64,000 nt of DNA from Pseudomonadota bacterium (GTDB lineage Bacteria > Pseudomonadota > Alphaproteobacteria > Micropepsales > Micropepsaceae), in contig JACQDN010000030.1 of NCBI GenBank assembly GCA_016201105.1, positions 169,014 to 233,013 on the forward strand, in the 5' to 3' direction. Position numbers and translations under genes: made by a program. The notes below the pieces were generated by a model that saw nothing but the letters and a program-made list of their open reading frames with translations, was not told the origin of the DNA and searched no databases. Positions 39,336-48,588 of this stretch are shown one piece after another (positions within the stretch are counted from its first letter, which is position 1; each line of letters begins with the position of its first letter).

Positions 39336-39357
39336 TTACCTTGATTAGTCAAGGTAA
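39336..39357. promoter_or_regulatory. Palindromic operator TTACCTTGA-TTAG-TCAAGGTAA
   Basis: Perfect 9-bp arms in the divergent intergenic region between SnoaL-TetR and epimerase genes. Confidence 0.7.
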
Positions 39358-39587
39358 TAATAAGTCACTAGGGTCTGCACCCACATAGAACATTGGGACG
39401 AAGCGTGATTCACCGTGGTTGGTTTCGGCGGGCCGAGTGCTGTGAGAGCGAATTCCGCTTGCCGACGGATCGGTCGGCCGGCTTGTGACGACGATCGCTT
39501 AGCCGAGCCCCGCAATGGCGCGCGCATATTTTATGCGTGGCCTAATCCCGCCCGCCGCTGCTAGCCTGAGCGTGGAGTGTGGATTCC

Positions 39588-40571
39588 ATGACGATCCTTG
39601 TTACGGGAAGCGCTGGGCACCTCGGCGAAGCCTTGATGCGCAGCTTGCGCGCCACAGGTCAGGCTGCGCTGGGGATAGACCTCAAGCCGTCGCTATTCAC
39701 CGACAGCGTCGGGTCGATATGTGATCGAGGCTTCGTAGGGCGGAGCATGCATGGTGTAAGGGCCGTTCTTCACGCGGCGACCTTGCACAAGCCTCACATT
39801 GCAACCCACACGCAGCAGGACTTTCTGGACACCAACGTTACCGGGACGCTCGTTCTTCTTGAGGCGGCTTTGGCCGCGGGCGTCCGAGCGTTTGTCTTCA
39901 CAAGCACAACAAGTGCATTTGGATCGGCATTAACACCTTCCCCAGGCGAACCTGCTGCCTGGGTGACCGAAGACGTTGTGCCGATACCAAAGAATATCTA
40001 TGGCGTGAGCAAACTTGCCGGTGAAGACTTGTGTGAGCTCGCCTTTCGCACGAGGCGTCTGCCAGTGATTATTCTGCGAACGTCACGTTTTTTCCCGGAA
40101 GCCGACGACGACGCAAAGATCAGGGCGAAGTATGAAGTGGCAAACGTTCAGGCGAATGAACTGCTTTATCGGCGGGTGGATCTCGAGGACGTGGTTAGCG
40201 CGCATTTCCTTGCGGTTGGAAAGGCGGAAGAAATTGGCTTCGGGCGCTATATTATTTCCGCGTCGACGCCGTTTGCACCATCTGATTTGGCTGAACTTCG
40301 CCGAAACGCCCCTGCGGTCGTCTATCGGATGTATCCAGATTGCGAGGCTTTGTTTACGGCACGGAGTTGGGCCATTTTCCCAAACCTCGACAGGGTCTAC
40401 GTGAATGACTTGGCCAGAGCGAAACTAGACTGGAAGCCGAAATACGACTTCGCTCACATGCTTGCGTGCCTTCGAACAAGCACGGACTTTCGGAGCCAGC
40501 TTGCGCGCGACGTCGGCGCCAAGGGGTATCACTCTATAACGTTCGAGAACGAGCCCTATCCGATCGCTTGA
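39588..40571 (+). CDS. NAD-dependent epimerase/dehydratase family protein
   Basis: ILVTGSAGHLGEALMRSLRATG, VRAVLHAATLHKP, YGVSKLAGEDL. Confidence 0.88.
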   Translation: MTILVTGSAGHLGEALMRSLRATGQAALGIDLKPSLFTDSVGSICDRGFVGRSMHGVRAVLHAATLHKPHIATHTQQDFLDTNVTGTLVLLEAALAAGVRAFVFTSTTSAFGSALTPSPGEPAAWVTEDVVPIPKNIYGVSKLAGEDLCELAFRTRRLPVIILRTSRFFPEADDDAKIRAKYEVANVQANELLYRRVDLEDVVSAHFLAVGKAEEIGFGRYIISASTPFAPSDLAELRRNAPAVVYRMYPDCEALFTARSWAIFPNLDRVYVNDLARAKLDWKPKYDFAHMLACLRTSTDFRSQLARDVGAKGYHSITFENEPYPIA

Positions 40572-40660
40572 TGGCCTCAGGTTATTCGCCACTGACGTAC
40601 CGGGGCAAGTTTGAGGCCTTGATTCGTCGCGCTATGACCAAGATCCAGTTCGCAGTTTCC

Positions 40661-40677
40661 TCCTGTCGGGTGCGCCA
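40661..40677. repeat. Putative att site (right), duplicate of tRNA-Arg 3' end
   Basis: TCCTGTCGGGTGCGCCA, identical to 36640-36656. Confidence 0.7.
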
Positions 40678-40766
40678 CTCCCGCGTAAAATTTCCGGTGC
40701 GACCTGCCGGGCGTTGCGCTTCTAGTTTCCTCACCCCATGAGACATGACCCCACAAGCACGGCAGG

Positions 40767-40834
40767 GGCAACGCCTTATATATTCGCCGATTGTTGCAAT
40801 CGTCACAGCTGCTTTGAGCCACAGGGGCGGCACG
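40767..40834. mobile_element. MITE-like element E copy 2 (right end missing)
   Basis: GGCAACGCCTTATATATTCGCCGATTGTTGCAATCGTCACAGCTGCTTTGAGC... Confidence 0.65.
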
Positions 40835-40840
40835 CGCCGT

Positions 40841-41107
40841 CTAAGAAGCACCGGCAGTTGGCGCGCCGCTGCGTAGCCTCGACGACTCCGAGGAAGCCTG
40901 CGTCTGTTCCAGCAGTGCGTCCGCGCCGAGGCGATGCTTCATCGCTGCCAACTCGGTCTCGAGGCGATGGATCCGTCGCGCGTGATCCTCGAGGGGATCG
41001 TAATTCATCGCATCGTCGAGCGCCCTGAGACGCTCGAACCACTCTCGCCATTTCCCGCCGTTGGTTTTTCCGGAGTTTCCATTCATTGCGCTTTTGGTCA
41101 CAGTCAT
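40841..41107 (-). CDS. Hypothetical protein
   Basis: 88 aa, WREWFERLRALDDAMNYDPLEDHARRIHRLETELAAMKHRL; stop-start overlap region upstream with the flavoprotein stop. Confidence 0.45.
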   Translation of the reverse strand: MTVTKSAMNGNSGKTNGGKWREWFERLRALDDAMNYDPLEDHARRIHRLETELAAMKHRLGADALLEQTQASSESSRLRSGAPTAGAS

Positions 41108-41730
41108 GACACGACTCCAACATGGGAAGCGGCGGCGATGGCGGCTTTGTGGCTGCCGTCCGGGTCAGGATTGAGCAACGTGGGCTGAAAGCGAATTTCT
41201 TCGATGTCCGTTACGCCCGCCTGATTGAGCCAGGAGCGCAGATAGGTCGAGTGGTGATCGACACCATAAGCCGGGGACGGCGCGGTCGGCGAGTAGGCCC
41301 CGCTGGTCAACGCGATAATTGCCTTCTTGTTTTTCAGGAGGCCGAAATACCCGGTCGATGGCTCCAGGCCAAACAACAGACCCGGCTGGTGGATGAGATC
41401 GATATAGTGCTTGAGCCGATAGGGTATGCCGCCATTCCACATTGGTACGGCGAAGAGGTAAATATCGGCGGCAATGAATCGATTGGCGATCGCCGTGATC
41501 TCACTCCACGCCGTCCTCTGGCGTCTGTCGTGACGCCGGCCGGTGACAACCGACATTTTGGCATCCACCTTATCGCCGTCAAAAACCGGCAGTTTTTCGC
41601 GCCAGACATCGAGGATATCGACCGATAAGTTCGGCGCCCGCGCCTTCAGCGCCGCGAGACAAGCATCGGCGAGGGCGACCGACTTGGAGTCCGGACGCGG
41701 CGAGGCCTTGATATAGAGAAGCTTGATCAT
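41104..41730 (-). CDS. FMN-dependent NADH-azoreductase / NAD(P)H dehydrogenase (quinone)-like flavoprotein
   Basis: LLYIKASPRPDSKSVALADACLAAL, FAVPMWNGGIPYRLKHYIDLIHQPGLLF AzoR-like. Confidence 0.88.
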   Translation of the reverse strand: MIKLLYIKASPRPDSKSVALADACLAALKARAPNLSVDILDVWREKLPVFDGDKVDAKMSVVTGRRHDRRQRTAWSEITAIANRFIAADIYLFAVPMWNGGIPYRLKHYIDLIHQPGLLFGLEPSTGYFGLLKNKKAIIALTSGAYSPTAPSPAYGVDHHSTYLRSWLNQAGVTDIEEIRFQPTLLNPDPDGSHKAAIAAASHVGVVS

Positions 41731-42182
41731 TTTTCTGCTCCGCTTGAAGAGATTGAACATGCTTGCGGGTCGGTCATGCGGGGGGCGGGTGATGGGAGGA
41801 ACGCGGCCTGGACAAGCGCGGTGTCGGTGTACATGTTGAAGCGGGCGAGCCTGCCATCGCGCACACGCCACAGATGCGCAAAGTCTGCGTGCATTGACCT
41901 ACCGGTCGTCTTGACGGTGCCGGAGTACACACCGAACACCACGACCCGATCGCCCGCTTCGACGAAGTCGTGCGGGATTGCGGAAAAGCCGTCCCAGTCA
42001 CGCGCAAGCGGAACGAGCAGCTTGTCGACGACCTCCTGCGGCGTGCGCCACGTGCCGCTGTAATAGGGAAAGCCTCGCGCCTCGGTCCAGGCGAGTTCGG
42101 GATGGAGCACCGCGAGCACGCCGGCAACGTCGCCTCGCGCGATGCCGTCGTAGAAAAGCTTCACCGTTTCGAGAGACGTCAT
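41727..42182 (-). CDS. SnoaL-like/nuclear transport factor 2 family protein
   Basis: VKLFYDGIARGDVAGVLAVLHPELAWTEARGFPYYSGTWRTPQEVVDKLLVPL. Confidence 0.85.
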   Translation of the reverse strand: MTSLETVKLFYDGIARGDVAGVLAVLHPELAWTEARGFPYYSGTWRTPQEVVDKLLVPLARDWDGFSAIPHDFVEAGDRVVVFGVYSGTVKTTGRSMHADFAHLWRVRDGRLARFNMYTDTALVQAAFLPSPAPRMTDPQACSISSSGAEK

Positions 42183-42343
42183 TTTGGTTCTCCTAGGGTT
42201 GCCGAATTTGGACGGTCGACTTGGAAAAGCGCTCCACACGCGTTGGAAAAAAATTGCATTCGCTGCCAGGCAAGTCGCCGGGCTTACGCTGGATTGGCGG
42301 CTAACCGTCGCGTTGCGCCTCGACGCCGCTGGCTCCCTGAGCA

Positions 42344-43246
42344 TCAACCTTCGACGGTCGCGAGCGCGCCGAGCCCTAGCCCATCGACAACCTTGCGCTG
42401 CACGGGGGTGACGGCGGCGTTGATCGTATCCGCACCGTAGGCCCGGCCGACCACGACGCGGTCAGGGCGCCGGCCCTTGGGCGTGGCGACAAGTTTTGCG
42501 ACTGCTTCGGCGACATCGTGCGGATCGGGCGCGTTCTTCGCCGCGAACATCGCCGCGAAAGTCTCGAACATCTTGCCGGGGATCGCGCCTATCTCTCGAT
42601 AGGCCGCGCCGCGCTGGGCATCGGCGGGCTTCTGGACCGCCGCATACATGTTGGTGGGATACGCGCTTGGCTGAACCAGGACGACATCGACGCCAAGCTG
42701 CGACAGCTCATAGCGATAGCTGTCGGTAAGCGCCTCGACTGCGAACTTCGACGCGCCATAAAGGCCGAAGAAGGGAAACGTCACACGCCCCAGGATCGAA
42801 CCGATATTGATGACGAGGCCATCGCCCTTTCCGCGCAGCATCGGCAGCGTAGCGCGCAGCACGCGCTGAACGCCGAACACATTGACCTCGAACACATCGC
42901 GCACCTGTTCGGGTGTGAAGCCCTCCGACACGCCCGCCGAGGCGATGCCGGCGTTGTTGATGACGACGTCGAGCTTGCCGCCCGACTTGGCGTTAAGAGT
43001 CGCGATCGCAGCATCGACGCTGGCGTTGCTGGTGACGTCAAGCTCGATGGGCTCGATGCCCTTGGCGCGCAGCGCGTCGGCGACGGCGCGGTTGCGGCCT
43101 GCGATGTTGCGGGCGCCGGCGAATACCTTGTTTCCGGCGGCGGCGAGGGTTTCGGCTGTGTCGCGGCCGAAGCCGCTCGAAGCGCCGGTGATGAGGATGG
43201 TCTTGGTCATGGGCTTTTTCCCTCGGAAGAGGTTGAGAAGGTTCAT
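42344..43246 (-). CDS. SDR family oxidoreductase
   Basis: TILITGASSGFGRDTAETLAAAGNKVFAGAR, NNAG, YGASKFAVEAL. Confidence 0.92.
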   Translation of the reverse strand: MNLLNLFRGKKPMTKTILITGASSGFGRDTAETLAAAGNKVFAGARNIAGRNRAVADALRAKGIEPIELDVTSNASVDAAIATLNAKSGGKLDVVINNAGIASAGVSEGFTPEQVRDVFEVNVFGVQRVLRATLPMLRGKGDGLVINIGSILGRVTFPFFGLYGASKFAVEALTDSYRYELSQLGVDVVLVQPSAYPTNMYAAVQKPADAQRGAAYREIGAIPGKMFETFAAMFAAKNAPDPHDVAEAVAKLVATPKGRRPDRVVVGRAYGADTINAAVTPVQRKVVDGLGLGALATVEG

Positions 43247-43252
43247 TGCGGG

Positions 43253-44272
43253 TTAGCGAACGGTTCGGTCGAGGAATTCACGCATTGCCGCGCCGATTTC
43301 CTTGGCGTGGGTCTCAAGCGCGAAATGGCCGGTGTCGAAAAAGCGGATGTCTGCGTTCGGGATGTCGCGCTTGAAGCTTTGCGCGCCTGCAGGCAGGAAA
43401 AACGGATCGTTCTTACCCCACACAGCCAGCAGCGGCGGACGATGGTCCCGGAAATAGGCGTGAAATGTATCGAACGCGGCGATGTTAGTTTGATAATTCA
43501 GGAAGAGATCAAGCTGGATCTCGGCATTGCCTGGGCGCGCGAGATAGAAATCGTCGAGGGTACGGCCATCGGGCGAAACGATAGTCGGGTCAGGAACGCC
43601 ATGTGTGTACTGAAAGAACGTCGTCTGCGGCGCGAGGAAGCCGCGGAGCGCATCGCGGTTCTTTTGCGTTGGTGCGTTCCAATAAGCTTGGATCGGGTTG
43701 AATGCCTCCGAGACGCCCTCGAGATAAGCATTGCCGTTCTGCGTGACGATCGCGCTGATCCGCTCCGGGTGCATCACCGCAAGGCGGAAGCCGATGGGCG
43801 CGCCGTAGTCAAACAAGTAGACCGCGTAGCGCTGGAGCCCCACCACCTCGGTGAAACGGTCGATGACTTTGGCGAGGTTGTCGAAGCTGTAGGTGAAGGC
43901 GTCGCGCGCGGGCTGCGCCGATTGGCCAAAGCCCGGCAGATCGGGTGCGATGACGCGATACTGGCCCGATAGCTCCGGGATCAGATCGCGGAACATGTGG
44001 CTCGCTGAAGGGAAGCCGTGAAGCAGCAAGATCGCCGGCGCGTCCGGACTCCCCGCTTCGCGATAGAAGATGTCGACGCCGTCGACGGCGACAGTGCGGT
44101 AGTGCGTGATCATGGCGATGTCCTGTTTGTTGTGTGCTGAGGGGAGCGCTGCGTCGCCGGCCAGGCTCGGCGTGGTACAGCCGCCAAGCGCCAGCGCGCT
44201 GGTCGCCAGGACGATGCCGCTCAGCAATCGCCGGCGGTCGAGTTCTGGGTTGGGGCTGTATGGTGTCGTCAC
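43253..44272 (-). CDS. Alpha/beta hydrolase (epoxide hydrolase/haloacetate dehalogenase-like), with N-terminal signal
   Basis: ILLLHGFPSASHMFRDLIPELSGQYRVIAPDLPGFGQS, YLFDYGAPIGFRLA, GHFALETHAKEI. Confidence 0.88.
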   Translation of the reverse strand: MTTPYSPNPELDRRRLLSGIVLATSALALGGCTTPSLAGDAALPSAHNKQDIAMITHYRTVAVDGVDIFYREAGSPDAPAILLLHGFPSASHMFRDLIPELSGQYRVIAPDLPGFGQSAQPARDAFTYSFDNLAKVIDRFTEVVGLQRYAVYLFDYGAPIGFRLAVMHPERISAIVTQNGNAYLEGVSEAFNPIQAYWNAPTQKNRDALRGFLAPQTTFFQYTHGVPDPTIVSPDGRTLDDFYLARPGNAEIQLDLFLNYQTNIAAFDTFHAYFRDHRPPLLAVWGKNDPFFLPAGAQSFKRDIPNADIRFFDTGHFALETHAKEIGAAMREFLDRTVR

Positions 44273-44319
44273 GGGTAGCCTCGGTTGCGACTTGTAACCT
44301 ACTAAAGATCGTATTACAG

Positions 44320-44333
44320 GTTACTCAAGTAAC
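44320..44333. promoter_or_regulatory. Candidate operator GTTACT-CA-AGTAAC with flanking GTAACC/GGTTAC half-sites
   Basis: tgtaacct (44293), ggttactcaagtaac (44319), taggttaca (44352) between divergent genes. Confidence 0.5.
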
Positions 44334-44368
44334 TTGTCAAGTACCAATTATTAGGTTACAGATTGGTT

Positions 44369-45040
44369 ATGTCGAAGAAAACTGCTCCCGGCGGTGGTCC
44401 AGCCGCTTCAGACCCAAGCGATCGCCTGCCGCCGATATGGGTGGGCGACCACCTCGCGCTCGATTTCTTGAATTCGACGGCCACGCCGCGTGGAACCCCG
44501 ATCGAGTGGATCGCGAATGGACAGGCGCTCGTAACGTGGTTGACCGATGCGAAAGCGCTTGATCCGTCCGACGCCAAGCGCATTCGCACACAGTTTTCAG
44601 CGCGCGACCTCGACCAAACGGCGCGCGATGGCGTGGCCCTGCGTGAGTGGTTTCGTGAGGTACTCGTACGCGCAAAGGCTCGTGGCGTTGCGTCGTTACC
44701 GTGCGCCGACATCGATCGACTTAACGGCGTAATGACTCGCGGCACCGCCTATCGGCGCATCGAGAAGCAACGTGCGGACGGACAATTACATCTCGTCGAC
44801 AGACGCGCGTGGCGCACAGCGGGTGATTTGTTGGTTCCTGTCGCGACCGCCATGGCCGACATCTTGTGCGACAGTGATCTTGACCTCGTGCGCAACTGCG
44901 AGAACCCACCCTGCACAATGTGGTTCTACGACCGCACAAAAGGTCACCGGCGTCGCTGGTGCAGCCAGGCGATTTGCGGGAACCGCGCGAAGGTCGCCGC
45001 CTTTCGCAGCCGCCAGAAGCAGAACAAAGTGCCGCACTAA
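44369..45040 (+). CDS. CGNR zinc finger / ABATE domain transcriptional regulator
   Basis: DHLALDFLNSTATPRGTPIEWIANGQALVTWL...CENPPCTMWFYDRTKGHRRRWCSQAICGNRAKVAAFRSRQ. Confidence 0.9.
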   Translation: MSKKTAPGGGPAASDPSDRLPPIWVGDHLALDFLNSTATPRGTPIEWIANGQALVTWLTDAKALDPSDAKRIRTQFSARDLDQTARDGVALREWFREVLVRAKARGVASLPCADIDRLNGVMTRGTAYRRIEKQRADGQLHLVDRRAWRTAGDLLVPVATAMADILCDSDLDLVRNCENPPCTMWFYDRTKGHRRRWCSQAICGNRAKVAAFRSRQKQNKVPH

Positions 45041-45232
45041 ATTCGTTTTCAAGATCGCCAATACGATGGCTGATAGCGGATTCTCGGACGTCCAAAGCAC
45101 GCGCCGCTGCCCGAAACCGCTCTCGTCAGTTGCGGGGGGTCTTAAGTCGGCAACGTTTGGCCGTGCGCGGCGGTGGCTGCTGGGCAAGCAATTCGCCAAA
45201 GACCCGGCACGCCACTTTGCGCCGAAGCCAGC

Positions 45233-45841
45233 CTATGCTTCCGACTTCGCCGCAACCAACCCCTCGAGTTCCGCGATGCGCGCGTGTAACGGCGCCATCG
45301 CTGCTTCGATCTCAGTCAGCGCAAAGCGTTGCGTGATGTGCTGCGAACAGTTCCAATCGAGCGCTTCGACGTGGATCAAGAAACCGCGCTCGACGCGCGC
45401 CCGATAATCCGGTAGTTCCAGTTTCGCGAGCGTGTCCTTGGCCTCATCGCCAATCAACGTGACGCGTCCGTAGAGCTTGAGGCGCGCCCTGTTCGCATAA
45501 TCCATAAAAAACAACGAAACGCGATTGTCGGTCGAGACGTTGCCGACGCTGATATATTGCCTGTTGCCGCGAAAATCGGCAAAGCCGATCGTTTGCTCGT
45601 CGAACACGCGCACAAACCCGGCCGGCCCGCCGCGATGCTGCACGTAAGGCCAGCCGGTCTCGCCGATGCTCGCCATATAGAAACTGTTGCGCAAGCCGAT
45701 GAAGGCAGCCTCGCGCGGGCTCAGCGCCACGTTCGTCGGCTCGTCGTTTTCACGCTGCGCATAGACGCTGCGGCTGCCCAGTTTCTCTTGGATCTTCTTC
45801 ACCGCGTCGGTAAACGCAATCTCGCCGTATCGATATCCCAT
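45233..45841 (-). CDS. Pyridoxamine 5'-phosphate oxidase family protein
   Basis: SFYMASIGETGWPYVQHRGGPAGFVRVFDEQTIGFADFRGNRQYISVGNVSTDNRVSLFFMDY. Confidence 0.88.
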   Translation of the reverse strand: MGYRYGEIAFTDAVKKIQEKLGSRSVYAQRENDEPTNVALSPREAAFIGLRNSFYMASIGETGWPYVQHRGGPAGFVRVFDEQTIGFADFRGNRQYISVGNVSTDNRVSLFFMDYANRARLKLYGRVTLIGDEAKDTLAKLELPDYRARVERGFLIHVEALDWNCSQHITQRFALTEIEAAMAPLHARIAELEGLVAAKSEA

Positions 45842-45851
45842 CCCTCTCTCC

Positions 45852-46292
45852 TTAAATTCCGACGCGCCGCCCGGCGGCATCGATCTTCACGTCGTTGATG
45901 CTGGCCTCGCGGCGGCGCATCAGACCCTCGTCGTCAAATTCCCACATTTCGTTGCCATAGCTGCGGAACCATTGCCCACCCGCATCGCGCCACTCGTACT
46001 CGAAGCGCACCGCAATGCGGTTGTCCGTGAACGCCCAAAGATGCTTCTTGAGACGATAATCGAGTTCCTTCGCCCATTTCGCGGTCAGGAACGCCTTGAT
46101 CGTCTCGCGGCCGGCTAAGAACACATCGCGATTGCGCCATTGAGAGTCCGGCGTATAGGCCAGAGACACCCGTTCCGGATCGCGGCTGTTCCAGGCGTCC
46201 TCCGCGGCTTGGACCTTCGCGCGCGCACTCTCGGCGTCGAAGGGAGGTCGGATGGTGGATAGTCCGACCGCTGAACTTGTCGAAGCGGACAT
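45852..46292 (-). CDS. DUF1348 / nuclear transport factor 2 family protein
   Basis: [59 protein letters not shown]. Confidence 0.88.
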   Translation of the reverse strand: MSASTSSAVGLSTIRPPFDAESARAKVQAAEDAWNSRDPERVSLAYTPDSQWRNRDVFLAGRETIKAFLTAKWAKELDYRLKKHLWAFTDNRIAVRFEYEWRDAGGQWFRSYGNEMWEFDDEGLMRRREASINDVKIDAAGRRVGI

Positions 46293-46367
46293 GCCGTTTC
46301 CTCGTTGGAGTTGAAAAAGACAAGGACCGGCGACGCGCCGAAACGCGCCGCCGGAACATGGTCGGTG

Positions 46368-46913
46368 TCAGGAAGCTTTCTGCAGCTCGATTTTCGGGAA
46401 GTCGATTTCGATCTGCGTCGCCTTGCCAATCAAGTTCGTAAAGATGTTCATCGCCACATGCGCAATGATCTCCATGATTTCGGCATCCGAATGGCCCGCG
46501 TTGCGCACCGCGTCGAACTCGCCCTTCGTCACTTCGCCCATATTGGCCACCAGCGCCCGTGCGAACGTCAGGGCCGCTGCTGCCTTGGCGTCGGACGACG
46601 CTCCGTTGCGGTTGGCCTGAATTTCGGCACTGTCGAGGCCCGCCTTGCGTCCGATCGCGGAATGCGCCGACACGCAGTATTGGCAGGCGTTCTGCTGCGC
46701 CACCGACAACGCCAAACGCTCGCGCGTCTTGGCATCCAGAACGCCGTTGCTCGAAATATGGTGCAGGCCTAAAAAGCCCTGCAAAGCTGCCGGCGACACC
46801 GCCAGCGCGCGGATGAAATTGGGAACGACGCCCAGACCGCTCTGCACGGCATCGAGCATTTGCTTCGTCTCTCCGGTCGCGGTCTTAGGATTGACGACTT
46901 CAATGCGTGACAT
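46368..46913 (-). CDS. Carboxymuconolactone decarboxylase/AhpD-like family protein
   Basis: ERLALSVAQQNACQYCVSAHSAIGRKAGL CxxCxxxH motif. Confidence 0.9.
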   Translation of the reverse strand: MSRIEVVNPKTATGETKQMLDAVQSGLGVVPNFIRALAVSPAALQGFLGLHHISSNGVLDAKTRERLALSVAQQNACQYCVSAHSAIGRKAGLDSAEIQANRNGASSDAKAAAALTFARALVANMGEVTKGEFDAVRNAGHSDAEIMEIIAHVAMNIFTNLIGKATQIEIDFPKIELQKAS

Positions 46914-47039
46914 GGACTTTCTCCTTTGTGATAGCTTGCGCGAAGGCATCATTGCCGCCGCCGATGGATCGACATGAGGCTTGACCGCTGCCATGAGAAC
47001 GCGCGTCGTCGGCAATTGACTGTTTCACGAACAGGAAGA

Positions 47040-47960
47040 ATGGCCCCCGTGGACCGCTTTCACGAACTGCAAGTCTTCATCGCCGCGGCCGATACCGGCA
47101 GTTTCGCCAAGGCCGGCGCCAAATTGCGCATCAGCCCACCCTCGGTCACACGCACCATCTCAAGCCTTGAAGATCGTATCGGCACGCGCCTCTTCAACCG
47201 AACGACCCGCAGTCTCAGCCTGACCGAACCCGGCCTCCGCTTCCTAGACCACGCGCGCCGCCTGCTTTCCGATCTCGACAATGCCGAAATAGATGCGGCC
47301 GGCGAATCCACTACACCAACCGGCCACCTCACGATCGGGGCCTCGGTCACTTTCGGGCGCGCCATCGTGGCGCCCCTGATGACGGCGTTTCTCACGGCGC
47401 ATCCGCGCATCACCGTCTCGGTCCTGCTTCAGGATCGTGTCGCCGATCTTGTCACCGACGGCATCGACGTCGCCATCCGCATCAGCCACCTGCCCGACTC
47501 GACGCTCGTGGCAAAGCGTATCGGCGATGTGCGCCGCGTATTGGTTGCAAGCCCCGCCTATCTGGCGCGACGCGGCGTGCCCGCACATCCGCGCGAGCTC
47601 AAGCTGCATTCCACGATCGCATTCACTGGCCTCATGCAAAACCGCGAATGGCGCTTCGTCAACGGCGAAGCCAACGCCACCGTGCAACTCTCGCCCACGC
47701 TTGAAATCAACGACGCAGTCGCAGCGATTGCCGCGGCCAAAGCCGGCGACGGCATCACCATCGCGCTCTCCTATATGGTCGCCGAAGCGATAGAGGCCGG
47801 AACACTCGTGCCGGTGCTCGACACCTTTGCGCCGCCCGCGGTGCCGGTGCACCTTGTCTATCCGCACAGCCCGATTGTCGCGCCCAAAGTGCGCGCCTTC
47901 GTCGACTTCGCCGCGCCGCGATTGAAGAAGCGCTTGGATGAGCTAAAGGCTCGTCCGTAA
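47040..47960 (+). CDS. LysR family transcriptional regulator
   Basis: ELQVFIAAADTGSFAKAGAKLRISPPSVTRTISSLEDRIGTRLFNRTTRSLSLTEPG. Confidence 0.93.
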   Translation: MAPVDRFHELQVFIAAADTGSFAKAGAKLRISPPSVTRTISSLEDRIGTRLFNRTTRSLSLTEPGLRFLDHARRLLSDLDNAEIDAAGESTTPTGHLTIGASVTFGRAIVAPLMTAFLTAHPRITVSVLLQDRVADLVTDGIDVAIRISHLPDSTLVAKRIGDVRRVLVASPAYLARRGVPAHPRELKLHSTIAFTGLMQNREWRFVNGEANATVQLSPTLEINDAVAAIAAAKAGDGITIALSYMVAEAIEAGTLVPVLDTFAPPAVPVHLVYPHSPIVAPKVRAFVDFAAPRLKKRLDELKARP

Positions 47961-48047
47961 AGGAATGATACCAACTTGCGCTGATCAGCATCCATCGGGC
48001 ACGACAGCTTGGATATTCTCAGTTGAGGCGTGAGGGGTACAAGCAGA

Positions 48048-48138
48048 GGCGACGCCTTATATATTCGCCGATTGTTGCAAACGTCACGGCCGCTTTGAGC
48101 TGCGGGGGGCGGCACATGGTGACATGCAAGGCGCCGCC
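48048..48138. mobile_element. MITE-like element E copy 3
   Basis: GGCGACGCCTTATATATTCGCCGATTGTTGCAAACGTCACGGCCGCTTTGAGC...GGCACATGGTGACATGCAAGGCGCCGCC. Confidence 0.7.
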
Positions 48139-48192
48139 GAATCGCAGCAGACCAAGGCTTGGGGCGAAATTCGAGGAAAGTGTAAAACCAAC

Positions 48193-48588
48193 CTATTCTT
48201 GCAGCCGTGCCTTCACATCCGCGTAGGACGCCTGGATGAGCGCAGCGAGCGCTTTGGAATCGAGCGGCGCACCGGGCCTGACTTTGACATGGCGCATGCG
48301 CTTGCCGCTACCTTCCAAGAGACGCACGGGATCTTTCAGCTCCGCGCCGAGGAAGAAACCCACAGCGGCGTGCGCCTTGAACACGTTGACGTTGGCAAAC
48401 GGAACGTCCTTCACGCATGCGACCGGACAACCGTCGTGCATCATCTCCAGCACGTCGAAGCCGCACGCCCGCGCCCGCGCAAACCATGTGCGCGCAATCG
48501 CACCCAGCTCGCCCGACTGCTCACTCAGCCAGTCTTCGACCGCGGGATCGCGTCTCACCCCCAAGGACAACCGGAACAACCCGTCCAT
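48193..48588 (-). CDS. DUF1801 domain-containing protein
   Basis: ACGFDVLEMMHDGCPVACVKDVPFANVNVFKAHAAVGFFLGAELKDP. Confidence 0.75.
   Translation of the reverse strand: MDGLFRLSLGVRRDPAVEDWLSEQSGELGAIARTWFARARACGFDVLEMMHDGCPVACVKDVPFANVNVFKAHAAVGFFLGAELKDPVRLLEGSGKRMRHVKVRPGAPLDSKALAALIQASYADVKARLQE

Noticed and set aside
36657-40660. Active integrative element
   Set aside because: Despite att-like ends there is no integrase, relaxase or phage gene inside, so only a remnant is claimed.
42518-43972. 484-aa plus-strand ORF
   Set aside because: Antisense to the SDR and alpha/beta hydrolase genes, which have clear family motifs.
37996-48138. Element E as integron attC sites
   Set aside because: Does not fit the GTTRRRY/RYYYAAC core-site consensus; TIR structure fits a MITE better.
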